Below are positions 1-7,251 of a stretch of 16,249 bases of DNA, piece after piece. Below the pieces are notes generated by a model. It saw only the letters and a list, made by a program, of their open reading frames with translations. It was not told where the DNA came from and ran no database searches. Source of the DNA: Dehalococcoidia bacterium (GTDB lineage Bacteria > Chloroflexota > Dehalococcoidia > Tepidiformales > Tepidiformaceae); assembly GCA_009838385.1 (NCBI GenBank), contig VXRS01000122.1, positions 1-16,249 of the forward strand. The letters run 5' to 3'. Numbering within the stretch: position 1 is the first letter of the stretch; every line of letters begins with the position of its first letter. The position numbers were made by a program, and so were the translations under genes.

Positions 1-442
1 GCTGGCGCGGGGGCGGGGCGGCGCCTTCGCCAAAGAAGTCCTGTTCCGTCAGCTGGGGCTCTCGCTCGGCGCGAGGCCCACGCTGACCGCCACCGGAGCC
101 ACCGCGGGGACCGCCCGAGCCGCCGCGCCTGCGCCCACCGCCACTACCACCGCGGCGTCCACGGTCGCGGCCAGCGGCTCCACCGCTGCCCCCACGTCCC
201 CCTCGGCCGCCGCGCCCTCGGGGGATGCTGGTGTCGGGAGGCTCCGGCGATCGTTCGCGCGGCCCGTCCGCGCGGCGTTCGACGCGCACAACGGCGTCGC
301 GGGCGCCGCGCCCGAAGAGCCCGCCACGCTGTCCTTCGTCCAGCACGACGAGCTCGACTTCATCAACGGTTGCGTTGAGCTTGGCCAACGCCGCCTTAAG
401 CGCGTCGTCGACGGTTTTTCCGTTTGCTTCGGCGTGATCCAT
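1..442 (-). CDS. jag: Jag/KhpB (EloR) family RNA-binding protein, N-terminal part, cut by window edge
   Basis: Partial gene: 147 codons read from ATG at 442 to the left edge with no stop. The first ~50 residues (starting MDHAEANGKTVDDALKAALA, later VLDEGQRGGLFGRGARDAVV) match the Jag N-terminal domain, including the family's characteristic GLFG turn. After about residue 60 comes a low-complexity arginine/glycine linker with many RGG and GGR triplets up to about residue 125, then an acidic stretch (LTEQDFFGEG). The KH and R3H domains expected in this family would lie outside the window. In Firmicutes, Jag/KhpB binds RNA, partners KhpA and affects cell elongation and division. The start has a GAGGA Shine-Dalgarno about 9 nt upstream and lies inside the 3' end of yidC (47-nt overlap), the usual yidC-jag order. 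The long RG-rich linker is unusual. Identity is confident from domain and context; the C-terminal domains are inferred. Confidence 0.85.
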   Translation of the reverse strand, partial: MDHAEANGKTVDDALKAALAKLNATVDEVELVVLDEGQRGGLFGRGARDAVVRVERRADGPRERSPEPPDTSIPRGRGGRGGRGGSGGAAGRDRGRRGGSGGGRRRGGSGGPRGGSGGGQRGPRAEREPQLTEQDFFGEGAAPPPRQ

Positions 443-1376
443 GGGTAGATGTCCTCAATTCGCGGGAGGGACGCGAGCGTGTCTGGCCCGAGCCCTCCGA
501 AGATACGGATGCGGCCGCCTCGACCGGGGCAGGGGGATTCGGTGGCCCCACCAGAGGCGGAATGTTGAGCGCGGGGAAGCCATAGACCATGACGTTGAGC
601 CCCACGCTCACAAACGAGGTGACAACCCAGTAGAGGCTTACTCCACTGGGAAAACTGAGACCGAAAAACATGAACATGATGGGCAGCATCCAGGTCATCA
701 TCTGTTGCTGCGTGCGCGCCCGTTCGTCCGTCGCGACGGTGACCGTCGTCTTCGACTGGGCCCAGGTGGAGAACCCGACCAGCACCACCACCAGGAGGTT
801 GAGATTGAGCACGCTGATGGACGCGCCCTCCGCCAAATTGATGCCGATAAAGCTCTCTTCGAGCGGGATGGCGCTCTGGATGTAGCTCCACGAGTAGAGG
901 TGGCCGGAGAGGTTGTCCAGCGCCTCGGGCGAGATCGCCAGCGTCTGGCGAATGGCATAGAAGAGCGCGATCAGGATGGGGAACTGGAGCACCAGCGGGC
1001 CCAGGCAGCCGAGCGGATTGACCCCCGCCTCGCGGTAGGCCTTCATCATCTCTTCCTGGCGCCGCTTGGGGTCGGTGAACTTCTTCTGGATCTCCTGGAC
1101 GCGCGGCTGCAGCGCCTGCATCGCGCGCGTCTGCTGGAGCTGGCGCATGGTGAGCGGGAAGGTGACCAGCCGCACGAGGATGGTGAAGGCGATGACCGCG
1201 AGCCCGAAGCTGCCCCAGAGCGCGTGGTTGAGCACCACGAGCACGTTGATCATCGGATCGAGCAACCCGACGGTGAACGTCTTGCCGAAGCCGAAGGTCG
1301 CGATCGCGAAGACAAGCGCGACGCCGCCGATCAGGGCCAAACCGAGGAAGGCCCGCTGCGGGACTGCGGTGATCAC
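396..1376 (-). CDS. yidC: YidC/Oxa1/Alb3 membrane protein insertase
   Basis: 326 aa. YidC inserts and folds inner-membrane proteins, with or without SecYEG. An N-terminal membrane segment (about residues 10-30) is followed by the conserved core: TM about 44-70 ending in TILVRLVTFPLTMRQLQQ, where Arg69 is the likely hydrophilic-groove arginine; a charged cytoplasmic hairpin (about 80-120); then NPLGCLGPLVLQFPILIALF and further membrane segments around 190-210 and 230-275. It lacks the large periplasmic domain of proteobacterial YidC, which fits Gram-positive and Chloroflexi forms. The C-terminus is a Pro/Ala linker and a very basic tail (RRSKRKNRRRRA) of the type that contacts ribosomes. Start is GTG at 1376, with GAGGAG 4 nt upstream, overlapping the TGA of the preceding lipoprotein gene by 4 nt (GTGA), so translation is probably coupled. 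Its 3' end overlaps jag by 47 nt. Confidence 0.95.
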   Translation of the reverse strand: MITAVPQRAFLGLALIGGVALVFAIATFGFGKTFTVGLLDPMINVLVVLNHALWGSFGLAVIAFTILVRLVTFPLTMRQLQQTRAMQALQPRVQEIQKKFTDPKRRQEEMMKAYREAGVNPLGCLGPLVLQFPILIALFYAIRQTLAISPEALDNLSGHLYSWSYIQSAIPLEESFIGINLAEGASISVLNLNLLVVVLVGFSTWAQSKTTVTVATDERARTQQQMMTWMLPIMFMFFGLSFPSGVSLYWVVTSFVSVGLNVMVYGFPALNIPPLVGPPNPPAPVEAAASVSSEGSGQTRSRPSRELRTSTHGSRRSKRKNRRRRA

Positions 1377-2509
1377 GGCGCTCCTCGCACTTCACGCTCG
1401 ATGACGGTGAGCGTCGCGGGGTCGGCGCGGTAGAGCCTGCCCTCGGTGCCGAGGATCCAGGCAAAACCTTCCTTTTCCACCAAACCTGCGCGAATCTTCC
1501 CAGCTCCGTCGAGTTTCACAGCGTTCCGCCGCACACCACTTGCCAGATCCACGAAGTGCACCGTGCCGCTCTCATCGCCAACGATAAGCGTTTCATCGAT
1601 TATGACGCCCTGGGCCTTCACCTTGTTCTCTGCCCGGTACGTCCAGAGCGTCCGCCCCGAGTCCATATCCCAGGCGTACACCAGGTCCTCGAAGTCACCG
1701 AAATAGGCGACGCCGTCGCGGATCACGGGGCGCGTCCACACCCAGCCCTCGGCTTCAAACGGCTCGCGGAGGGCGGCGCCCGTCTCCGCGTCGACCAGCC
1801 ACACCTGGCCCCGGAGGGTCGGCACGAACAACGTGCCGGCGCCGATGTGCGCCAGGTCGGCTATCGCGCCGCCCGCATCGAACGGCCGCGTCCACAGCTC
1901 CTGCCCCGACTCGAGGTCGAAGGCGTAGAGGTTGCCGTCCATGGTCCCCACGTACATGATATTGTGGACGACAACTGGTTGAGACCAGATTTCACCCTTC
2001 AGCTTCCGGCCATCGATCGGCCAGGGCGCGACGGCGCCCCCATCGACGACGTTACGCACGTAGAGGCGCTGTTCCGTGGTGCCGAAGACGAAACGATCGC
2101 CGGCCAAGGTCGCGCCCCCGACGATGCTGCCGTTCACGTCGTCGCGCCACCAGCTCCCCCGCCCCGCAATGAAGCGCCCCTCGGGCCCCAGAGCGACCAT
2201 TTCCCCCGAGAAGCCCGCAAGAATGATGCGATCCCCCGCGAACAGGGGCGGGCCGTAGACCGCCTCGAGGTCGATCTCCTTCTCCGCGTCGAGATCTTCG
2301 TCCGGGAACGTCCAACTCCACTCCGCACCGAACTCGTCGAGGTTAGCGGCGACGAACTCGTCGCGATCCAGGAACACGTAGACCGTTTCGCCGTCGAACA
2401 CAGGCGCCGCCCAGCCGCGGGGCTCGGAAAACCCCACGCAGGCGCTGGAGAACACCGCCACAACAAGGATCACGGGAATCAGGATCTTCGACAGGCGCAC
2501 GGAAGGCAT
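1373..2509 (-). CDS. PQQ-like (BamB-type) beta-propeller lipoprotein
   Basis: 378 aa. The N-terminus is a lipoprotein signal: a basic start, a hydrophobic run (about 9-20) and lipobox FSSAC with Cys24. The rest has repeated PQQ/WD-like blades, e.g. DGNLYAFDLESGQELW (191-206), GQVWLVDAETG (234-244) and VYAWDMDSGRTLW (278-289), as in BamB and related outer-surface propellers. A scaffold role outside the membrane is likely; the exact function is unknown. It lies directly before yidC with a 4-nt overlap, so a link to membrane-protein insertion or folding is plausible but inferred. An in-frame start at 2587 exists, but the extra 26 codons run through a parS palindrome and would push the signal peptide inward, so ATG at 2509 is preferred; Shine-Dalgarno is weak (GGGG, about 11 nt). 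No catalytic residues are recognisable. Confidence 0.85.
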   Translation of the reverse strand: MPSVRLSKILIPVILVVAVFSSACVGFSEPRGWAAPVFDGETVYVFLDRDEFVAANLDEFGAEWSWTFPDEDLDAEKEIDLEAVYGPPLFAGDRIILAGFSGEMVALGPEGRFIAGRGSWWRDDVNGSIVGGATLAGDRFVFGTTEQRLYVRNVVDGGAVAPWPIDGRKLKGEIWSQPVVVHNIMYVGTMDGNLYAFDLESGQELWTRPFDAGGAIADLAHIGAGTLFVPTLRGQVWLVDAETGAALREPFEAEGWVWTRPVIRDGVAYFGDFEDLVYAWDMDSGRTLWTYRAENKVKAQGVIIDETLIVGDESGTVHFVDLASGVRRNAVKLDGAGKIRAGLVEKEGFAWILGTEGRLYRADPATLTVIEREVRGAP

Positions 2510-2549
2510 CCTAGCAGCAACCCCGTTACGGTCAGCAGACGTAAGTATC

Positions 2550-2565
2550 TGTTTCACGTGAAACA
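2550..2565. promoter_or_regulatory. parS site 1 (ParB/Spo0J binding palindrome)
   Basis: Perfect 16-bp palindrome TGTTTCACGTGAAACA, identical to the canonical bacterial chromosomal parS sequence. It lies 40 bp upstream of the propeller lipoprotein start. ParB loads here and spreads to build the partition complex. The match to the known site is exact; use by this organism's ParB is inferred because parB is not in the window. Confidence 0.92.
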
Positions 2566-2668
2566 CCCCGCCTCCGCAAACTTTCACCAGCCTGCCAGTT
2601 ACCTATTGCCCACCCGACCAAGCGCCTTAGCTATTCCTCACCCCTGACAGCGCGGAGCACGCTCGGAC

Positions 2669-2684
2669 TGTTTCACGTGAAACA
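2669..2684. promoter_or_regulatory. parS site 2 (ParB/Spo0J binding palindrome)
   Basis: Second perfect copy of TGTTTCACGTGAAACA, 119 bp from site 1. It shares the flank TCGGAC immediately before the palindrome with site 3, so these two may derive from one duplication. Confidence 0.92.
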
Positions 2685-2995
2685 TCGCCGGAGCTTGCGT
2701 CTCGTCAGTTCACCCCGGCACCCTGCCAACCGTCATTCGCCGTCCTACCGCATCCCCGGCCCTCGACCCCTTCCCGTCTGCGTTCACATTCCTGGCGTCC
2801 CTGCGTCGCCTCCCCCCTTCTCCGGCCGGACTGCGCCTGTACCTGCGGCAGCTGCTCCGCCCAAGACCGTCCGCCAACCGGCCGATCGACGCTATCCCGA
2901 CCCACAACGACTCACTGATGTGCCAGCACTCTTCGCAAGAAGCCTCCTGCCCGGTCGAGTCACACTCGTAGTGGCGCAGTACTCCTCCATCGGAC

Positions 2996-3011
2996 TGTTT
3001 CACGTGAAACA
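2996..3011. promoter_or_regulatory. parS site 3 (ParB/Spo0J binding palindrome)
   Basis: Third perfect copy of TGTTTCACGTGAAACA, 327 bp from site 2 and 12 bp beyond the yidD stop codon. Like site 2 it is preceded by TCGGAC. Confidence 0.92.
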
Positions 3012-3022
3012 GTGGCCTGGGC

Positions 3023-3235
3023 TCAATCGGGTACCGGGTCGTACCCGAACCCACCTCCCGGCCGGCATCGGCCGAGTCGCTTCGCCGTTAGCCACGTTCC
3101 TCGCACCGCGCCGTGCCGGCGTAGTGCTTCCTCCCCATACCTCGAGCAGCTCGGTTCAAACCGGCAGTTTCCCATGAAGAGAGCCGCCAGGGTCACCTGG
3201 TACACGCGAATGGCTCCGATCAGCACCCACCTCAC
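3023..3235 (-). CDS. yidD: YidD, membrane protein insertion efficiency factor
   Basis: 70 aa, normal for the family. YidD is a small membrane-associated protein that supports YidC-dependent insertion. The diagnostic core is present: IRVYQ near the N-terminus, CRFEPSCSRYGEEAL (24-38), then HGAVRGTWLTAKRLGRCRPG and the C-terminal GYDPVP. An upstream in-frame ATG at 3274 would add 13 residues inside rnpA. GTG at 3235 is better because it overlaps the rnpA stop (GTGA) and has a strong GGGGAGGAA Shine-Dalgarno 5-6 nt upstream. It sits in the conserved rpmH-rnpA-yidD order; yidC follows only after the parS gap and the lipoprotein gene. Confidence 0.93.
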   Translation of the reverse strand: MRWVLIGAIRVYQVTLAALFMGNCRFEPSCSRYGEEALRRHGAVRGTWLTAKRLGRCRPGGGFGYDPVPD

Positions 3236-3570
3236 CCGGATTCCTCCCCGCCTAGCAGGCCGGCCTTCCCGCACACCCTTGCCACGTCCTCCCTAAGCGC
3301 CGGCGCCGCATCCGTCAGGGCTGACCGCCTCGCTATCACAACCACGTCGTACCTGTCCCGCAGATCGAGGCGCCGAAGCACTTCCCGGAGGCGACGACGC
3401 ACCCGATTCCGGATCACTGCCCGCTTGTCCAACCGCTTCCCCACGGCGAACCCGATCCGGGTCGGTCCCTCACCACGCTCCAGTATCCTGAGCGAGACCG
3501 TGCGACCTCGCACGAATGTTCCCGATAAGAACACTTGTTCGAAATCTGCGCGCCGCCGCAGTGGCTCCAC
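3232..3570 (-). CDS. rnpA: Ribonuclease P protein component
   Basis: 112 aa. It is the protein subunit of RNase P, which assists the RNA subunit in removing the 5' leader of pre-tRNAs. The sequence shows the expected order: an RRRADFEQVFLSG start, the RIGFAVGKRLDKRAV strand, the RNR signature IRNRVRRRLRE (53-63), and DVVVIARRSA near the end. Start is GTG at 3570, preceded by a G-rich Shine-Dalgarno and 14 nt after the rpmH stop. The stop overlaps the yidD start by 4 nt. Length and motifs leave little doubt. Confidence 0.96.
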   Translation of the reverse strand: MEPLRRRADFEQVFLSGTFVRGRTVSLRILERGEGPTRIGFAVGKRLDKRAVIRNRVRRRLREVLRRLDLRDRYDVVVIARRSALTDAAPALREDVARVCGKAGLLGGEESG

Positions 3571-3584
3571 CGCGCGCCCCCCGC

Positions 3585-3728
3585 CTAGACGACCGTCAGC
3601 CGCCTCCGGCCCTTCACACGCCGCGCCTTCAGTATCGCCCGGCCCGAGCGCGACGCCATCCGCCGGCGAAAGCCATGGCGGCGGGCGCGTGGGCGGCGGT
3701 GCGGTTGATAGGTTCTTTTCGGCGACAC
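3585..3728 (-). CDS. rpmH: 50S ribosomal protein L34
   Basis: 47 aa, a short gene. The sequence [20 protein letters not shown] continues through [19 protein letters not shown] to RRLTVV, a textbook L34 of almost only basic residues, which binds 23S rRNA in the large subunit. Start is GTG at 3728 with GAGGAA about 7-8 nt upstream; the two residues before KRTYQP are Ser-Pro. Stop is TAG at 3587-3585. It precedes rnpA by 14 nt, so the two are probably cotranscribed. The more usual upstream neighbour dnaA is missing; a lytic transglycosylase gene ends 40 nt upstream. Confidence 0.96.
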   Translation of the reverse strand: MSPKRTYQPHRRPRARRHGFRRRMASRSGRAILKARRVKGRRRLTVV

Positions 3729-3768
3729 GGCCTGTTTCCTCGGCCCACTAACCTACGACCCATTCCCC

Positions 3769-6015
3769 CTACCCGCCAGTCCCTTCGCCGTACAGGGCTC
3801 GATACCAGGCGTAGTGCTCCATAACCAACTGCACATAAGCGCGAGTCTCCCGGAACGTGATCGCCTCCACGAAGTCCGCCGGCGGCCACGACGCCACCAG
3901 GCTCCACAGCTCCGCGTTCGACGGACCGGCGTTGTACGCCGCGAGCGCGCGGTGCGGGTCCCCGAACTCCCACTGCTGGACGCCCAGGTAGTAGGCGCCG
4001 AACTCGATCGACACGGCCGGGCGGAACATCTGCCCCGGGGTCACGTCGCCCTTGCCGAGCTGCCCGGCGATCCACTCGGCCGTCGGACCGATGACCTGCG
4101 TCAGGCCGACGGCGTTCGCGATCGAGACGGCCGTCGGGTCCCAGCGGCTCTCCTGGTAGATGAGCGCCGCCAGAAGCAGGGGGTCGAGGCCGTTCGCTTT
4201 GCCGTGCTCCTCCAGGAGGGCCGCATGCGGCAGCGGGTAGCGCAGCCGGGCGAACGGGTCGGGGAGGGCCTCGCTATCGAGATTCAGTATCAACTGTATT
4301 CGCTGCGCAATGGCCGTGACCTGCTCCGGCAGGCCCGCCTCCGTCGCCACCCGGGCCAGCGAAAGCAACGTCCACGGATCGCTTGTGCGGGCGGCGGCAA
4401 GCCGGATCGTCTCCGCCGCCCGGTCCCGCAGCCCTACGCGAGCCAGCTCCGGCGCCTCCACGGCGACCTCGTGCAGCGCTCCTCCTGGGCGGTGGGTCGC
4501 GAGCCAGGCCGCCAGCCCCTCCCAGTCGGGGACGGGCGGCGGCGCCAGGCGCCGGTAGCGCCCATCCCCTCCCACGTCCATTGCCAGGGCCCGGCGCGCC
4601 TCGATCCCGTGAAACGCCCGTGGCTGCAGCGCGACCGCGTCCAGGTACGCGCGCTGCGCCTCCTCAGCGTCGCCCAGCTCCTCCAGCGCCCGCCCGCGCC
4701 AGTAGTGGGTGCGCGCCTCCACTACGTCCTGCGCAGCCCAGGCATCGAGCGCACCCGCCACATCCCCCACGCGCAGCCGCACGAAACCGCTCCGGAACAC
4801 CGCCTCCTGCGCGAACTCGGCCCCGGTCTCCCCCGCCACGAGGTCGTACCGCGCCGCGGCCTCGTCGAAGCGCCCTGCGTTCTCGAGCGCACGCGCGGCC
4901 CAGTACCGCGCGCGGTGCGCGAACACCCCCGCCTCCGGCGTCGCCGCAACCGCGTCGTAGAACGGCATCGACTCCAGGTAGAACCCCTCGTCGTCGTACG
5001 CAGCCGCAAGGAAGTAGGTGCGATAGGCCAACTCCTCCGCGCTCGCCGCCGGATCCTGCACCGCGGGAAGGAGCACGGCCCGCGCCTGCGGGAACGCCCC
5101 ATGCCGGTAGTACACGAACCCCTCCTGGCCCGGGTCGACCGCGTAGCCGGCCTGGCGCAAGTCGCGCAGCGAGAACAACGCCTCCTCGGTCCAGGGGCTT
5201 TCGGCGATGATGGCGCGCAGCTGCGCCTCGAACAGGTCCAGGTCCCCGAGCAGGAAGCCGACCGCCGCGAGCTCATGCCGGACCTCCGGATCGCGCGTGA
5301 GCGTCGCCAGTTCCCCCAGCCAGCGCCGCCGCCCGTCGAGGTCCCCCTCCACGCGGGCGATGGCCGCCCGCTGGCGCAGGATCGGGAGCCGCAGCTGCTC
5401 ACCCAGACCCGGCGTCGCCAGCAGCGACTGCCACACCGTCTCCGCCCGCTCGACGTCGCCGTTCCCGGCGAGCGCGCGAGCGTACTCGGACGCGATCGAG
5501 GGGGCGAGCGCGAGCCCGCTGCCGAGCACGGAGTGCGGCCGCAGCAACGCGACCGCCTCCTCGAAAGCGCGTGCCTCGTTCAGCCGCACCCCCAGCAGGT
5601 AGACCGCGCGCGCCTCCTCGGGAGACCCGTGCACCGCCGCTTCCAGCGCACGGCGCAGAAGCCCCATCGATCGCCCGTGCGCGCCCGTGTCGTAGGCGGC
5701 CACGGCCTCGCCGAGCAAGGCCGTCGAGCGGATCTGCGGGTCGGTAGCGGCATCCGCCACAGTCGCGAACACCGTCACGGCCTCGTCGTAGCGACCGCTC
5801 CGCAGAAGCGCGTACGCCTCCTCGAGGAGGGCCGCCGGCTCCGGCGTGGGGGTGGCGGCAGGCGTCGCGACGGTCGTTGGAGTCGAGGAAGGGGCGGGAG
5901 GAGGGGTGTCCTCGCCACAGGAGACCAGCACGAGCGCCGCGACCAGGGCCGCCAGCGCACCGAGCCGCACACCCCTCACCGGGGGAGGGCCGGGCCGGTT
6001 GCGTCTGGCCTCCAC
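3769..6015 (-). CDS. Soluble lytic murein transglycosylase lipoprotein with TPR-rich body
   Basis: 748 aa. It cleaves the MurNAc-GlcNAc bond of peptidoglycan, forming 1,6-anhydro-MurNAc, outside the membrane. A basic N-terminus and hydrophobic segment lead to lipobox LVSC (Cys33), then a Pro/Thr spacer to about residue 60. Residues about 60-570 are helical TPR-like repeats (e.g. ALLRSGRYDEAVTVFATVA, RYWAARALENAGRFDEAAAR). The C-terminal SLT domain (about 590-735) has the catalytic glutamate in IYQESRWDPTAVS (Glu622), then GLTQVIGPTAEWIA and the ALAAYNAGPSNAELW block. Start is GTG at 6015 with no Shine-Dalgarno, but a promoter places transcription at or next to this codon. It ends 40 nt before rpmH. 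The overall plan resembles Slt70-type enzymes; the family call is firm, the physiological role inferred. Confidence 0.92.
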   Translation of the reverse strand: MEARRNRPGPPPVRGVRLGALAALVAALVLVSCGEDTPPPAPSSTPTTVATPAATPTPEPAALLEEAYALLRSGRYDEAVTVFATVADAATDPQIRSTALLGEAVAAYDTGAHGRSMGLLRRALEAAVHGSPEEARAVYLLGVRLNEARAFEEAVALLRPHSVLGSGLALAPSIASEYARALAGNGDVERAETVWQSLLATPGLGEQLRLPILRQRAAIARVEGDLDGRRRWLGELATLTRDPEVRHELAAVGFLLGDLDLFEAQLRAIIAESPWTEEALFSLRDLRQAGYAVDPGQEGFVYYRHGAFPQARAVLLPAVQDPAASAEELAYRTYFLAAAYDDEGFYLESMPFYDAVAATPEAGVFAHRARYWAARALENAGRFDEAAARYDLVAGETGAEFAQEAVFRSGFVRLRVGDVAGALDAWAAQDVVEARTHYWRGRALEELGDAEEAQRAYLDAVALQPRAFHGIEARRALAMDVGGDGRYRRLAPPPVPDWEGLAAWLATHRPGGALHEVAVEAPELARVGLRDRAAETIRLAAARTSDPWTLLSLARVATEAGLPEQVTAIAQRIQLILNLDSEALPDPFARLRYPLPHAALLEEHGKANGLDPLLLAALIYQESRWDPTAVSIANAVGLTQVIGPTAEWIAGQLGKGDVTPGQMFRPAVSIEFGAYYLGVQQWEFGDPHRALAAYNAGPSNAELWSLVASWPPADFVEAITFRETRAYVQLVMEHYAWYRALYGEGTGG

Positions 6016-6052
6016 CCCATCGATGCTAGGCCCGTTCTCTTGGGCCGGTCAA
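6016..6052 (-). promoter_or_regulatory. Sigma70-type promoter for the lytic transglycosylase gene, probably leaderless
   Basis: On the minus strand TTGACC (6052-6047) is a 5/6 match to the -35 consensus. After an 18-nt spacer, TAGCAT (6028-6023) matches the -10 at four positions including the key T, A and final T. Six to seven bases later transcription would start at 6016 or 6015, and the GTG start codon begins at 6015. No Shine-Dalgarno precedes this codon, so the message is probably leaderless. The element lies in the 63-bp divergent gap with alr. Confidence 0.6.
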
Positions 6053-6078
6053 AGCGCGGCCCGGGGAAGGGGGCAGCC

Positions 6079-7251
6079 GTGACCACCAGCAGTCCCGGAA
6101 CGATCGGAACGCCCCTCGAGAGCGCCACGCGGGCCCTCAACGCCTGGATCGAGCTCGACCTCGACGCCCTCGACAACAACGCCAGCGTTCTCCGCGAGAC
6201 CGCCGGCGACGCAACCGTCATGGCCGTGGTGAAGGCGAACGCCTACGGCCACGGCGCGGACGTTGTCGGGCCCGCGCTCGAAGCCGCCGGCATCGAACGC
6301 TTCGCCGTCGTCTTCCTGCCGGAAGCAGTGGATCTGCGCGAGGCCGGCGTCACCCGGCCCATCCTCGTTCTCGGCCATTCCTTCGCCGAGGACGCCGATA
6401 CGGCAGTCGCGCACGACATCACCCTGACCGTCGACAGCGAGGAGCAGGCCGGGGCCGTCTCCGAGGCGGCGCTGAGCGCCGGCAAGGCGCCGGTGCCGGT
6501 CCACGTGAAGGTCGACAGCGGCATGCACCGCTTCGGCCTCGCCCCTGACGAGGTCGCCATGCTCGCGGACCGCGTGCGCGCCCTCGAGGGCGTCGCGCTC
6601 GAGGCGCTCTGGACCCACCTCGCCAACGCCGACCACGAGGACGACTCCTTTACCACCGAGCAGGACAGGGTCGTGGCCGAGGCGGTGCGCCTCGCCGGAC
6701 CGGTGCCGATGCGCCACATCGCCAACACCGCCACCACCATCCGCCACCCCGAGTTCCGCTACGACGCCGTGCGCACGGGGCTCGGCCTGTACGGCGCCCT
6801 TCCCGACCACACGCCCAACCCCGGCCTGCAGCGCGTCCTCAGCATGAAGGCGCGTCTCGCCCGCGTCTTCGACGTCGCCCCCGGCGAGGGCGTCAGCTAC
6901 GGCCTCACGTGGGTCGCCGAACGCCAGTCTCGCGTCGCGCTCGTGCCCATCGGCTACGCCGACGGCTACCACCGCGCCCTCAGCAACCGCGGCCACGTGC
7001 TCGCAGGCGGCCGGCGCTGCCCAATCGTGGGGCGCATCTGCATGGACCAGTTCCTCATCGACGTCACGGGCGTCCCCGGCGTGTCCGACGGCGACGAGGC
7101 CGTGCTCATCGGCGAGCAGGGTGGCGAGACGATCACGGCCGCGGAGGTGGCCGGCCACATCGACACCATCAACTACGAGGTGCTCGCCGGCCTCAACCGC
7201 CGCCTGCCCCGCCTCGGCCACCGCCAGGGCCTCATCGAGGCGACCTGCTAG
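6079..7251 (+). CDS. alr: Alanine racemase (PLP-dependent)
   Basis: 390 aa, standard length. It interconverts L- and D-alanine, supplying D-Ala for peptidoglycan. The PLP lysine lies in MAVVKANAYGHGA (Lys52). The catalytic tyrosine is in GVSYGLTW (Tyr274). Other family blocks: HVKVDSGMHRFG, the RTGLGLYGALP motif, PIGYADGYHR and GRICMDQFLIDVT. The fold is an N-terminal TIM barrel (about 25-260) and a C-terminal beta domain. An open frame continues 755 codons upstream, but that part is the antisense of the transglycosylase; the true start is GTG at 6079, just before residues aligning with the family and preceded by AAGGGGG 5 nt upstream. It is divergent from the transglycosylase gene and convergent with the methyltransferase gene, whose stop codon it overlaps. 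Confidence 0.95.
   Translation: MTTSSPGTIGTPLESATRALNAWIELDLDALDNNASVLRETAGDATVMAVVKANAYGHGADVVGPALEAAGIERFAVVFLPEAVDLREAGVTRPILVLGHSFAEDADTAVAHDITLTVDSEEQAGAVSEAALSAGKAPVPVHVKVDSGMHRFGLAPDEVAMLADRVRALEGVALEALWTHLANADHEDDSFTTEQDRVVAEAVRLAGPVPMRHIANTATTIRHPEFRYDAVRTGLGLYGALPDHTPNPGLQRVLSMKARLARVFDVAPGEGVSYGLTWVAERQSRVALVPIGYADGYHRALSNRGHVLAGGRRCPIVGRICMDQFLIDVTGVPGVSDGDEAVLIGEQGGETITAAEVAGHIDTINYEVLAGLNRRLPRLGHRQGLIEATC

Larger units (their letters stand above)
2510..3022. other. Gene-free intergenic region carrying the parS cluster
   Basis: 513 bp between the yidD stop and the propeller lipoprotein start. Open frames of 66-166 codons cross it on both strands, but they are proline/arginine-rich, read through the parS palindromes and resemble no family, so I regard it as noncoding. 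It contains three identical 16-bp parS palindromes. A promoter for the lipoprotein-yidC-jag group is expected here on the minus strand, but I found no convincing -35/-10 pair. No DnaA-box cluster (TTATCCACA-like) or AT-rich unwinding element is visible. Confidence 0.7.

Noticed and set aside
49..1464. 471-codon minus-strand frame across jag, yidC and the lipoprotein end
   Set aside because: It is out of frame with yidC and jag, which have clear family motifs; its product is a low-complexity Arg/Pro/Ala sequence.
1513..1519. GTTTCAC, and GTGAAAC at 4609-4615, as extra parS sites
   Set aside because: Only half-sites, lying inside genes, with no matching second arm.
2510..2587. Upstream start of the propeller lipoprotein at 2587
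   Set aside because: It would translate parS site 1 and place 26 residues before a normal lipoprotein signal peptide.
2677..3177. 166-codon plus-strand frame and minus-strand frames in the parS gap
   Set aside because: Proline/arginine-rich, read through two parS palindromes (giving the same FHVKQ-like peptide) and run into yidD; no homology seen.
3814..6078. Long plus-strand open frame continuing upstream of alr
   Set aside because: It is the exact antisense of the transglycosylase gene; high third-position GC removes stops. alr aligns only from about 6079.
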